Origin: SVQP01 sp045606685
GTDB taxonomy: Bacteria > Bacillota > Clostridia > Oscillospirales > CAG-272
Assembly: GCA_045606685.1 (NCBI GenBank)
Contig: JAZUSJ010000217.1
Span: 1-7,004, forward strand
DNA length: 7,004 nt
Direction of reading: 5' to 3'
This document shows, one piece after another, positions 1 through 6,405 of the stretch. Below the pieces are notes generated by a model, which worked only from the letters and a program-made list of their open reading frames with translations, did no database searches and was not told where the DNA came from. The stretch's first letter is position 1. Each line of letters opens with the position of its first letter. The position numbers and the translations under genes were made by a program.

Positions 1-2
1 GC

Positions 3-242
3 GGCGTGGCCTCCGGCCCTATGACGGCCGCATTCCTCCTCCCCTTTGCCATGGGCGCTTGCCGAGCTGTTGGCGGAAACGCTGCATCGGACGCGTTCGG
101 TGTGGTTGCCTTCGTGGCCATGACGCCCTTGATCGCAGTACAGATCCCGGGACTTGTCTGGTACATCCGCAGCCTTGGTGCAAAGAAGCAATCCGCAGAG
201 GCAGAGTTTGTGCCTATTGATGACGATATCATCGACCTGTAA
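3..242 (+). CDS. DUF1538 family membrane protein, C-terminal end (5' end outside window)
   Basis: Only the last 79 residues are present; the frame is open to the left edge, so the GTG at 6 is not a real start. The visible part begins GVASGPMTAAFLLPFAMG, continues with a GGN..SDAFGVVAFVAMTPL stretch and a hydrophobic segment (about residues 40-60 of the fragment), and ends in a polar acidic tail. The glycine/proline-rich GVxSGPMT motif followed by GGN and AFGxVAxVAMTPL is what I recognise as the end of a DUF1538 domain. DUF1538 proteins are multi-spanning inner-membrane proteins; from memory, a DUF1538 pair from Halomonas was reported as a cation/proton antiporter, but the substrate here cannot be told from the sequence. 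The stop codon overlaps the ribosome site of the P-II-like gene, so the two form an operon and the P-II-like protein is the likely regulator of this transporter (inference). Confidence 0.8.
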   Translation, partial: GVASGPMTAAFLLPFAMGACRAVGGNAASDAFGVVAFVAMTPLIAVQIPGLVWYIRSLGAKKQSAEAEFVPIDDDIIDL

Positions 243-246
243 GGAG
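241..246 (+). promoter_or_regulatory. Ribosome binding site of the P-II-like gene, overlapping the DUF1538 stop
   Basis: AAGGAG begins inside the TAA stop of the DUF1538 gene and lies 13 bases before the ATG at 260, somewhat further than usual. A weaker GAAG at 251-254 is nearer. The overlap suggests translational coupling between transporter and regulator. Confidence 0.6.
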
Positions 247-259
247 TATAGAAGCATAT

Positions 260-952
260 ATGAAAGAACTCAATCTATTATTGATCATCGCACGCGAAAA
301 GGATCACGCAGCATACGAGAAATACTTTTCGCGCCATAAGCTGGCCGCATATACCACCGTACCCTGCCGCGGTACGGCGCAAAACAAGATGCTGGATCTG
401 CTTGGTATCGAGCAGACCGAAAAAATCATGCTCACAGCAGTTGTGGGGAAACAGCAGACAAAGGATGTGCTTGCAACACTGCCCGACCAGATGGAGATCG
501 ATATCCCCGGTCGCGGCATTGGTCTTGTCATTCCCTTGAACAGCATGGGTGGCGCACACTCCATGATGGTTCTGACAGGCAGCACCGAAGCAGAGGAAAG
601 AGAGGTTATTAAAATGGAATTCAATACACATCTGATCGTGGCCATTCTCAATAAGGGCTGCTCCGATATCGCCATGGAGGCGGCACGTGCCGCAGGCGCG
701 GGCGGCGGCACCATCGTGCGTGCCAAGGGTACGTACGGCAAAGGAGACGAGCATTTCTTTGGCGTCACGCTTGCAGAGGAAAAGGACATGATCCTGATCG
801 TTGCCACCGAGGCACAGCGCCGTCCCATTATGCAAGCGCTGGTCAGCCAGGCAAACGAAAAGCCCGAGCTTGGTACCGTCACCTTCTCGATGCCGGTATC
901 CGACACCATGGGCCTTCGCCTGGATCGAAACTTCAATCCGCAGAACTCATAA
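260..952 (+). CDS. P-II-like signalling protein with two tandem domains
   Basis: 230 residues, about twice the usual P-II length of about 110. The second half (about 121-222) is the clearer P-II-like ferredoxin fold: LIVAILNKGCSDIAMEAARAAGAGGGTI, then RAKGTYG in the T-loop position, HFFGVTLAEEKDMILIVA, and a final helix and strand. The first half (about 3-107) has the same order of elements (LLLIIAREKDHAAYEKYF, then IMLTAVVG and an IPLNSMGG end), so the protein reads as an internal duplication. P-II proteins bind ATP/ADP and 2-oxoglutarate or related ligands and switch membrane transporters and enzymes; P-II-like relatives are often encoded next to the transporter they control. It lies 17 bases after a DUF1538 membrane gene and is followed by a strong terminator, so control of that transporter is the likely job (inference). 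The canonical uridylylated Tyr of GlnB/GlnK cannot be assigned, and the ligand is unknown. Confidence 0.8.
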   Translation: MKELNLLLIIAREKDHAAYEKYFSRHKLAAYTTVPCRGTAQNKMLDLLGIEQTEKIMLTAVVGKQQTKDVLATLPDQMEIDIPGRGIGLVIPLNSMGGAHSMMVLTGSTEAEEREVIKMEFNTHLIVAILNKGCSDIAMEAARAAGAGGGTIVRAKGTYGKGDEHFFGVTLAEEKDMILIVATEAQRRPIMQALVSQANEKPELGTVTFSMPVSDTMGLRLDRNFNPQNS

Positions 953-959
953 AAGCAAT

Positions 960-994
960 AAGCAGTGCTTGCGACCTTGTCGCAAGCACTGCTT
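960..994. terminator. Bidirectional intrinsic terminator between convergent operons
   Basis: Perfect inverted repeat: 961-975 and 979-993 pair over 15 bases around a three-base CTT loop, and A960/T994 adds a sixteenth pair. On the plus strand it is followed by TTGTTATGTT, and on the minus strand by TTGCTTTTATG. It sits between the P-II-like stop (952) and the alpha/beta hydrolase stop (1003), so one hairpin probably ends both transcripts. Confidence 0.9.
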
Positions 995-1002
995 TGTTAT
1001 GT

Positions 1003-1989
1003 TCACTCAATGACTCCTGCGTGCGCAAGCAACGCAAGGATCTCCTTTTCGTATTCCTCTTTGTGGTCAAGATAGCTCATGCCGTGGGGTGAGCCTTCGA
1101 ATAAGCAAAGCCTTTTGTATTCCGACGTGCAGGCGGCATAATTGCGCTCCGAATTATAGGGACGCACGAAATCGTCCGCCGCGCCATGCGCAAACAGCGT
1201 GGGCAATTTTGCATTCTTCATAGCCTTTTCCACATCGGCCTCACCCAAAAAGGCGCCTCCGTACACGCGGCAAAGCAGGCTTGCCACGGGCAGCACGGGA
1301 AAGACGGGCAGGTGCATATCTTCTCGCAATGCCTGCGCGATCTGATTTTTGGCTGAGAAATATCCGCAATCCCCAATGACCGCCTTGACCTGCACAGGCA
1401 GATCCGGCAGGGCAGATGCCAGAAGCACGGTCGCACAGCCCATGGACACACCGTCCAGCACAATGCTGTGATCCTCTCCAAACCGCTCGACCAGATACTT
1501 TGCCCAGTCGCGGATATCATATTTCTCCTTTGCACCAAAGGTCAGATACTGTCCCTCGCTGTCCCCGTGCGCACGCTGATCCACCATCAACATCGCGATA
1601 TTTCTCTGTGCATAAAACTCAAACACGCAGCCAAAATCCATATCAGCCTTGCTGTGATACCCATGCACAAGCAAAACAGTCGCCCGGGGGTTCTCGGAAG
1701 CATACAGCTTGGCACTGAGCCTGTGGCCGTCATGCGAGGTAATGTACACCCTTTCGTGCGGTGTTTTCTCCAGCTTATCCCAGCCGCACTCGACCACCTC
1801 GACCTGCTTTTCAAAGCCTTTTTGGCGCAAGCCCTCCAAAAATCGGCTTTGATTGTCGGGCGAAGGATCGCTGCGACCAAAGGATTTTTTGAAAAGCTTA
1901 TGGATATAGGGTGCGGCAATCGCAGCGCCCACAGCCGCAACGGCAACCGCAGCGCCCACACCGATCAGGGTAAAATGCAGGGCATTCAT
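1003..1989 (-). CDS. Membrane-anchored alpha/beta hydrolase (serine hydrolase)
   Basis: 328 residues. One N-terminal hydrophobic segment (about 5-28, rich in Ala/Val/Gly) followed by KLFKK suggests a membrane anchor. The catalytic domain has HGYHS (109-113) at the oxyanion strand, the nucleophile elbow GVSMG with Ser182, HGAADDFV with Asp272 as likely acid, and SPHG with His302. The DQRAHGDSEG stretch (137-146) is typical of this subgroup of esterase/peptidase-like hydrolases, often labelled alpha/beta hydrolase or cephalosporin-deacetylase-like; the substrate is unknown. The open frame runs up to a TTG at 1998, but the AAGGAG at 1999-2004 touches that codon and sits 9 bases before the ATG at 1989, so the ATG is the start. 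It is the second gene of an operon, 27 bases after a beta-helix glycoside hydrolase, which hints at removal of acyl groups from a sugar substrate (inference). Confidence 0.85.
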   Translation of the reverse strand: MNALHFTLIGVGAAVAVAAVGAAIAAPYIHKLFKKSFGRSDPSPDNQSRFLEGLRQKGFEKQVEVVECGWDKLEKTPHERVYITSHDGHRLSAKLYASENPRATVLLVHGYHSKADMDFGCVFEFYAQRNIAMLMVDQRAHGDSEGQYLTFGAKEKYDIRDWAKYLVERFGEDHSIVLDGVSMGCATVLLASALPDLPVQVKAVIGDCGYFSAKNQIAQALREDMHLPVFPVLPVASLLCRVYGGAFLGEADVEKAMKNAKLPTLFAHGAADDFVRPYNSERNYAACTSEYKRLCLFEGSPHGMSYLDHKEEYEKEILALLAHAGVIE

Positions 1990-1998
1990 GAAATTCAA

Positions 1999-2004
1999 CT
2001 CCTT
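1999..2004 (-). promoter_or_regulatory. Ribosome binding site that fixes the alpha/beta hydrolase start at 1989
   Basis: AAGGAG on the minus strand, 9 bases upstream of the ATG at 1987-1989. It directly abuts the TTG at 1996-1998, which makes the three-residue longer start unusable. Confidence 0.8.
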
Positions 2005-2016
2005 TTGGTTTTGGCA

Positions 2017-3501
2017 TTACTCAAGCGTCACGCCGTGCGCGTGCGCCCCCGTGACGAAATTGGCCTGTTCGGGCGAGGTGATCCTCTGCCCGTTGAAGTA
2101 CAGTCCCTCGACACGGATATTTTGCACGCTGTGTTCCTCATCCAGCCCACGGAATACCGAGCATGGCATGGGCATGGGGGCATCGGTCAGCACGTAAATA
2201 TTTTTGAACAGGATATCGTGTATGCAGCCGTGCAGTCCGTCCTTTGCAAACAGCCCCATATCGTAGAGTGCCACGTTGAGCAGCACGGGCTGCCGGGCGG
2301 GCTCAAAGCTGCGATACTGCTGCTCCTCGCTTTGCTGATGCACGTCACTTTGCTGATACTGCGTGTACTCCACGCGGATATTTTCAAACGTCACGTGATG
2401 GATCTTGGCGCGGTTATGATGCTGGATATCCAGCTGTATGGTCGATCCGTGAATCACGTCGCAATCCGAGAACAGAATATGGCAAAAGGCGGGGGCATTG
2501 GTCTCCGCACCGATCTCAAGCGCTCTGCCCCAATCACACCACAGCACGCATCCTTCCACCGTAATGTTGCGGTTGCAATCCTCATCCCAGCCGCAAATCC
2601 CCTTGATCACCATGCAATCGTCAAAATTGCGCAAAAAGCAATTCCGCACGGTCACGTTGGAGCAATTAAACAAATCAATGCCGTCCGAATTGTACCGCCA
2701 CATTCCGATGGTCTTGACGTTTTCAATGCGGACGTTTTCACATCCTGCCGCGATGATGGCAAACGACGCGCTGTCACGGCAGATCACACCCTCGACCGAT
2801 ACGTTTTTGCATCTGTAAAAGCGCAGATTGCCGCGCAGCACGCGACGCGCGTGCATAAAGGCGCGAATGCCCTGGCTGTCACGCGGAATGGGCTTTTCGT
2901 AATCACAGGCCAGAAGCGAGGTATCGTCGGTGCGTTCCTCAAGGCTGCCGTCTATGATGCCGTGGCCGAGTATGCGGATATTTTGCGCACAAATGGCGTA
3001 AAACGAGCCGTATACCACCGCGCCCGCGTCAATATAGACGGTATCGTTATCGGTAAGCTCGATCGAACCGATATGATGCTCACCGCCCGCAAAGCGATAC
3101 GTGGTGCGCAGGCCGTCGATCTCCTTGATCGGGTTGACAAAAATGTGCAGGGCATGATGATGCCCGTCCGCCTCGACCGTATACTGGCCGCAGCCGGGCA
3201 GCGTAAAGGTTGCGGTAGCGCCCTCAAGCTCTACCTTGACACCGCGGGAAAGCGGTCGCACCAGCACGTGCGCAGGGGAGGTAGGCCAGGTGACGCTGAT
3301 ACTGACCTCCTCATCTGCCTCCAGGGATAAAAACCCCGAAAGCTCGGTCTGCTCCAAGGGGCGCTGATGTCCGGGCCAGGAGCGATTGAACGGCATGGCA
3401 GACACGCGTGCCGTATAGGGCTTTGCTTTTCTTTGATTGACAGTGACGCTGCAGTCTTCATACACCTGCTGTCCGACGGGGAATACGGGAATTCTTACCA
3501 T
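2017..3501 (-). CDS. Right-handed beta-helix glycoside hydrolase, GH28/GH49-like
   Basis: 494 residues. Residues 1-125 look like an all-beta N-terminal domain (PFNRSWPGHQRP at 38-49, VRPLSRGV at 81-88). From about 150 the repeated pattern of short turns such as NIRILGHGIIDG, NVSVEGVICRDS, NVRIENVKTIG, NVTVRNCFLRNF and NITVEGCVLW is a parallel beta-helix. Clan GH-N-like active-site elements are visible: NSDGID (271-276, Asp273), FDDC (293-296, Asp294/295) and WGRALEIG (324-331). The polygalacturonase RIK motif and the GHG histidine are not evident, so the substrate may not be pectin; polygalacturonase-like, dextranase-like or another alpha-glycan activity are all possible. No signal peptide or membrane segment is seen, so it is probably cytoplasmic and acts on imported oligosaccharides. 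The ATG at 3501 follows GAGGT at good spacing. It is first in an operon with an alpha/beta hydrolase. Confidence 0.75.
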   Translation of the reverse strand: MVRIPVFPVGQQVYEDCSVTVNQRKAKPYTARVSAMPFNRSWPGHQRPLEQTELSGFLSLEADEEVSISVTWPTSPAHVLVRPLSRGVKVELEGATATFTLPGCGQYTVEADGHHHALHIFVNPIKEIDGLRTTYRFAGGEHHIGSIELTDNDTVYIDAGAVVYGSFYAICAQNIRILGHGIIDGSLEERTDDTSLLACDYEKPIPRDSQGIRAFMHARRVLRGNLRFYRCKNVSVEGVICRDSASFAIIAAGCENVRIENVKTIGMWRYNSDGIDLFNCSNVTVRNCFLRNFDDCMVIKGICGWDEDCNRNITVEGCVLWCDWGRALEIGAETNAPAFCHILFSDCDVIHGSTIQLDIQHHNRAKIHHVTFENIRVEYTQYQQSDVHQQSEEQQYRSFEPARQPVLLNVALYDMGLFAKDGLHGCIHDILFKNIYVLTDAPMPMPCSVFRGLDEEHSVQNIRVEGLYFNGQRITSPEQANFVTGAHAHGVTLE

Positions 3502-3509
3502 AAGGGACT

Positions 3510-3514
3510 ACCTC
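3510..3514 (-). promoter_or_regulatory. Ribosome binding site of the beta-helix glycoside hydrolase
   Basis: GAGGT on the minus strand, within a longer purine-rich AAGGTGAGGT stretch, 8 bases before the ATG at 3501. Confidence 0.65.
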
Positions 3515-3554
3515 ACCTTCTCAAATTTTGCACAATAACGTAAAGTACACTTCT

Positions 3555-3583
3555 ATTATATCACTAAAATTCATCAAATGCAA
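3555..3583 (-). promoter_or_regulatory. Promoter of the glycoside hydrolase - alpha/beta hydrolase operon
   Basis: A perfect TATAAT (-10) lies at 3555-3560 with TGA directly upstream, giving an extended -10. At 17 bases a weak -35, TTGCAT, lies at 3578-3583. Predicted transcription starts near 3548, leaving a leader of about 45 bases. No operator or catabolite-repression site could be identified with confidence. Confidence 0.65.
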
Positions 3584-3673
3584 CAAGTCTTTTATGATTT
3601 CTGCGGTACAAGTCAAAAAACAGCCCGATGGGGACGATAAAATTAGCAGAGATAAATGAAATTACCCCCGGCA

Positions 3674-3711
3674 AAAGAGCATCCGTATGGAAACCCCTAC
3701 CACCGCTCTTT
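3674..3711. repeat. Unexplained hairpin in the intergenic stretch 3502-3811
   Basis: AAAGAGC (3674-3680) and GCTCTTT (3705-3711) are complementary, and inside them GTATGG and CCTAC can add an imperfect inner stem. Read on the minus strand the right arm ends GCTCTTTTGCC, weakly terminator-like. No open frame of note and no clear promoter accompany it. It lies between the mutY terminator and the glycoside hydrolase promoter; the rest of 3584-3734 shows nothing I can name. Confidence 0.3.
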
Positions 3712-3734
3712 CACCACCGTATATAAACAAAAGC

Positions 3735-3770
3735 AGCAGGAATTTGCACATTTCAGAACAAATTCCTGCT
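3735..3770 (-). terminator. Intrinsic terminator of the vanZ-like - lytTR - mutY operon
   Basis: Perfect 12-base stem (3735-3746 with 3759-3770) and a 12-base loop, 41 bases beyond the mutY stop. On the minus strand it is followed by GCTTTTGTTTATA, a T-rich tail. The plus-strand tail (ATTTTATCG) is poorer, and no plus-strand gene ends here. Confidence 0.8.
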
Positions 3771-3811
3771 ATTTTATCGCTAATCTTGCAGCTCCACTGA
3801 TTCTTTGCTTT

Positions 3812-4864
3812 TCACATCCGCTCCACATATTCCCGATATGCGCGGTGTGCGCCGGGGATGGGATACGTGCTGCCAAGCTCCGGGAGCGTGGCGGTACACA
3901 AGGGGGCAGGCGCGTCATTTGCATCCCGGACGCGCACAAGATAGCCGGTCATATGCCACTCCAGGTGCGTAAAAATATGCTTGGCCGCAATCGGCTCTCC
4001 AATATTCAACACGTCAAATCCCAAATCTTTCGCATGCACCGCGGCCTGCTCTGCGCTCAAAATGCCCTCTGTATGATAAAACTCGTAAAGTCCTGCCAAA
4101 AGCCCCGTGTCGGGACGCTTGCGCAGCACAACGCGCTGTCCGTCCCACAGCAAAAGCACGGTCATATGCACGGTCTTTCTCGGCTTGGCCTTGGAACGCA
4201 CGGGCAGCTCATCCGCCCTTCCCTCGGCCAGCGCCTTGCAAAAGGCCTGTAACGGACAAAGCTCGCACCTTGCCTCGCCTGCCGGCACGCAAACGGTTGC
4301 ACCCAGCTCTATCAGCGCCTGTGTGAATTCCCCCGCATGCTCCTCGGGAATGATGGCTGCCACGTCCTCTCTTGCAATTTTCTGCACGGCGGACTGCAGA
4401 ATGTCCTGCTCACAACCGGTAAGTCTTGCCCAGACGCGCATCACGTTGCCATCCACCGCAGGCGCAGGTCGTCCGAATGCGATAGAGGAGATTGCCCCTG
4501 CGGTATATGCCCCGATGCCGCACAGCCTTTGCAGCTGATCAACCTCAGGAGGCAGCTCTCCGCCGTACTCAGCACAGATCTGCCTTGCCGCCTTTTGCAA
4601 ATTGCGGGCGCGGCTGTAATATCCCAATCCCTCCCACAGCTTGAGCAGCCGCTGCTCGGGGACCTCGGCTAAGGCCTTGACATCGGGCAGCTCGCGCATA
4701 AAGCGTTCAAAATACGGCTTGACCGCCTCCACGCGCGTTTGCTGCAGCATGATCTCGGAGATCCACACACGATAAGGCGTGATCTCCCTGCGCCACGGCA
4801 GATCGCGCGCATTTTGCCGATACCAGATCAGCAGCGGCTCTGCCAGCTCCTTTGCAAGTGCCAT
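3812..4864 (-). CDS. mutY: A/G-specific adenine DNA glycosylase MutY
   Basis: 350 residues, normal length. MutY removes adenine mispaired with 8-oxoguanine in the oxidised-guanine repair pathway. The HhH-GPD domain has SEIMLQQT with catalytic Glu37, the helix-hairpin-helix LCGIGAYTAGAI (114-125), and VDGNVMRV with catalytic Asp138. A [4Fe-4S] cluster is bound by Cys192, Cys200, Cys203 and Cys209; the first spacing is seven residues rather than the six of E. coli MutY, which I believe is common in clostridial relatives. The C-terminal Nudix-like domain (about 230-345) that recognises 8-oxoguanine includes HIFTHLEWHMTGYLV (296-310). It is the last gene of its operon: its ATG lies three bases after the LytTR regulator stop, with only a weak GGGG ribosome site inside that gene, so translation is probably coupled. 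Confidence 0.95.
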   Translation of the reverse strand: MALAKELAEPLLIWYRQNARDLPWRREITPYRVWISEIMLQQTRVEAVKPYFERFMRELPDVKALAEVPEQRLLKLWEGLGYYSRARNLQKAARQICAEYGGELPPEVDQLQRLCGIGAYTAGAISSIAFGRPAPAVDGNVMRVWARLTGCEQDILQSAVQKIAREDVAAIIPEEHAGEFTQALIELGATVCVPAGEARCELCPLQAFCKALAEGRADELPVRSKAKPRKTVHMTVLLLWDGQRVVLRKRPDTGLLAGLYEFYHTEGILSAEQAAVHAKDLGFDVLNIGEPIAAKHIFTHLEWHMTGYLVRVRDANDAPAPLCTATLPELGSTYPIPGAHRAYREYVERM

Positions 4865-4867
4865 GGA

Positions 4868-5566
4868 TCAAAGCCCCGCAAACTTGTCGCAAGCCAGCTT
4901 ATACTGCGTGCGCGAGATGGGGATCATATCCCCATTGCGCATGGTATATTCACGGTTGCTGATGCGGCTTGTATGCCGCAGATTGACGGTATACGAACGG
5001 TGGCAGCGAAAAAAGATCTCCTGCGGCAGCTTTTCGCAAAAGCTTTCAAAGCTGGCCATAAAGGTGTATTGCTGTCCGTCACGCGCATAGATCACCACGT
5101 CGTGCTTCTGGCTCTCCAGATATAAGATGTCGTCATATTCCACCATAACCTGCCCGAGCCTTCTGTCGTTGATGACAAGTCCCGGCTGCTTTTCCATCTT
5201 TTCAAGACAGATCTGCACGGCGCGGCGCAGCTTGACGGGATCTACGGGCTTGGTCAGATAGGTCAGCGGATAGACCTCGTATGCATCCAGCGCAAACTCA
5301 GCGCTGGAGGTCATGAATATGATATTGACGCGGCTGCCTGCACGGCGCAGCTCGCTTGCATATTCCAGTCCCGTGCATTTATCCATCACGATATCAAGAA
5401 GCAGCAGCGTATAATCGCATTTGCGCATGGCGGCACGCAGCTCCTCCACCGAGGAAAAGCAATCGGTACGGTGGGTGATTCCCTTTTCTTCCATGACCTT
5501 GTTCAAAAGCTCCTTGGCCTTTTGGGCAAAAGCAGCCTCGTCATCACAAATCGCGGTATAAAACAT
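4868..5566 (-). CDS. LytTR-family response regulator
   Basis: 232 residues. The N-terminal receiver domain (1-about 122) carries the acidic pair Asp8-Asp9, phosphoacceptor Asp58 in LLLLDIVMD, Thr86 in FMTSS, and Lys106 in LTKPVD. The C-terminal LytTR DNA-binding domain (about 135-229) has the diagnostic IFFRCHRSYTVNLRHTSRI followed by GDMIPISRTQYK. Proteins of this AgrA/VirR/LytR type bind pairs of short direct repeats upstream of target promoters and usually answer to a histidine kinase of the HPK10/AgrC type. No kinase is in the window. The open frame extends to 5677, but GAGGAGG at 5572-5578, five bases before the ATG at 5566, sets the start; upstream residues are antisense-like and overlap the VanZ-like gene. 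It begins 23 bases after the VanZ-like stop and runs into mutY. Confidence 0.93.
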   Translation of the reverse strand: MFYTAICDDEAAFAQKAKELLNKVMEEKGITHRTDCFSSVEELRAAMRKCDYTLLLLDIVMDKCTGLEYASELRRAGSRVNIIFMTSSAEFALDAYEVYPLTYLTKPVDPVKLRRAVQICLEKMEKQPGLVINDRRLGQVMVEYDDILYLESQKHDVVIYARDGQQYTFMASFESFCEKLPQEIFFRCHRSYTVNLRHTSRISNREYTMRNGDMIPISRTQYKLACDKFAGL

Positions 5567-5571
5567 GGTAG

Positions 5572-5578
5572 CCTCCTC
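5572..5578 (-). promoter_or_regulatory. Ribosome binding site of the LytTR regulator
   Basis: GAGGAGG on the minus strand, 5 bases before the ATG at 5566, within the short gap after the VanZ-like gene. It decides against the longer open frame beginning at 5677. Confidence 0.85.
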
Positions 5579-5589
5579 AAATTCCACTC

Positions 5590-6279
5590 TTATTTTTGAA
5601 AATACTCCTGTCCCGGCAGGCACATCACAGCCTGCGCATACAGGCGCTTGACGGGTGGGATCTGCAAAATCCCCCACAAAATCATCACCCCGCCAAGGTT
5701 TAAAATCACATCGTCAATATCTCCGTTTCCGCGTGCGCTGAAGTACTGCGCAAGCTCAACGGCCATCACGCACACGGTGCTGATGCCAAGCACCGCATAC
5801 CATTTGCCCGTCCATTTGGCGCAAAGCGGCAAAAACAGCGCAAACGGGCAAAACAAAACAAGATTGCCGCCCAAATTCAGAAGTGCAAGTCGGAATTGCG
5901 CCGGGCCGTCAAACATAGTCCCTGCAAAGGCACCGATGCTGTGAAACGGAATCAGACTGAACACCCGCTCGCTCTCCGGCTCACGGTCAAACCAAACGCT
6001 GTCAAACAGCACCACGTCCAACAGCAGCACGCAATACAGCCCGAAGATCACAGCGCAAGTGGGCAGCATAACGCGGCGCGTGTGTGCCTCGCCCACACAG
6101 ATCAGTCTGCCGCCGATATAAAGCATCAGGCAAACAGGCAGCAGCCAGACCAGCTTGACAAAGGGCGAGATGGTCACAAACGGCTCGCAAACGGCATACG
6201 CCACGCCAAGCACCGCCGCCGTGATAAACAACGCTTTCCCCGGGCCGCCCCAGAGAGGCGTTTGCACCGCAGCCTTCAT
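5590..6279 (-). CDS. VanZ-like integral membrane protein
   Basis: 229 residues with about six hydrophobic segments (roughly 15-36, 42-62, 72-94, 134-152, 160-178, 188-206). The VanZ family pattern is visible in the second half: LLNLGGNLVLFCPFALFLPL (133-152), VELAQYF (174-180), and GDIDDVILNLGG (186-197). VanZ of the enterococcal vancomycin cluster gives low-level teicoplanin resistance; most VanZ-like proteins have no known function, and resistance should not be assumed here. The open frame continues upstream to 6894 without a start signal and crosses the divergent promoter and DAHP synthase region. Two ATGs are close together: the one at 6285 touches the ribosome site AGGGGAG (6286-6292), whereas the one at 6279 is 6 bases from it, so 6279 is chosen. 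First gene of an operon with a LytTR regulator and mutY; a role in envelope-linked signalling with that regulator is possible (inference). Confidence 0.85.
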   Translation of the reverse strand: MKAAVQTPLWGGPGKALFITAAVLGVAYAVCEPFVTISPFVKLVWLLPVCLMLYIGGRLICVGEAHTRRVMLPTCAVIFGLYCVLLLDVVLFDSVWFDREPESERVFSLIPFHSIGAFAGTMFDGPAQFRLALLNLGGNLVLFCPFALFLPLCAKWTGKWYAVLGISTVCVMAVELAQYFSARGNGDIDDVILNLGGVMILWGILQIPPVKRLYAQAVMCLPGQEYFQK

Positions 6280-6285
6280 ATGCAT

Positions 6286-6292
6286 CTCCCCT
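6286..6292 (-). promoter_or_regulatory. Ribosome binding site that fixes the VanZ-like start at 6279
   Basis: AGGGGAG on the minus strand, 6 bases from the ATG at 6277-6279 and zero bases from the alternative ATG at 6283-6285. Confidence 0.75.
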
Positions 6293-6318
6293 TTCCCTGC
6301 AGTTGATTTCATGCTATT

Positions 6319-6347
6319 ATTATAACAGAAACACTTTGATTTGTCTA
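6319..6347 (-). promoter_or_regulatory. Promoter of the vanZ-like - lytTR - mutY operon
   Basis: TAGACA (-35, 6342-6347) and a perfect TATAAT (-10, 6319-6324) are separated by 17 bases on the minus strand. Predicted start is near 6312, about 33 bases before the VanZ-like ATG. It is divergent from the DAHP synthase leader promoter; the two -35 boxes are 29 bases apart. Confidence 0.8.
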
Positions 6348-6376
6348 TAAAAATACAAGAAATTTCTCGCAGGCAC

Positions 6377-6405
6377 TTGACAAACGCCCCCATGCGTGAT
6401 ACACT
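6377..6405 (+). promoter_or_regulatory. Promoter of the DAHP synthase leader transcript
   Basis: A perfect TTGACA (-35) lies at 6377-6382, then 17 bases, then TACACT (-10) at 6400-6405 with TGA directly before it (extended -10). Predicted start is near 6412, so the message begins just a few bases before the leader peptide ribosome site, as is usual in attenuators. Confidence 0.85.

Noticed and set aside
278..936. Two open frames on the minus strand opposite the P-II-like gene
   Set aside because: They are shadows of the P-II-like coding sequence; the translations are Cys/Met/Ser-rich with no family features.
1468..3330. A 620-codon open frame on the plus strand
   Set aside because: It runs antisense to the alpha/beta hydrolase and the beta-helix hydrolase, both of which show catalytic motifs and good ribosome sites. 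The translation is rich in His/Ile/Ala runs without any recognisable domain, and no ribosome site or promoter precedes it.
3610..3635. Possible minus-strand terminator (CCC/GGG followed by a T run)
   Set aside because: The T run is good but the stem is only three clear pairs, and no transcript is expected to end there after the strong mutY terminator.
3656..4252. A 198-codon plus-strand frame starting in the intergenic stretch
   Set aside because: Most of it lies antisense to the C-terminal half of mutY, it reads through the mutY terminator hairpin, and it has no ribosome site.
5590..6279. Glycopeptide resistance gene
   Set aside because: Only VanZ-like family membership is visible. There are no vanHAX-type ligase or dehydrogenase genes nearby, and VanZ-like proteins are widespread outside resistance clusters.
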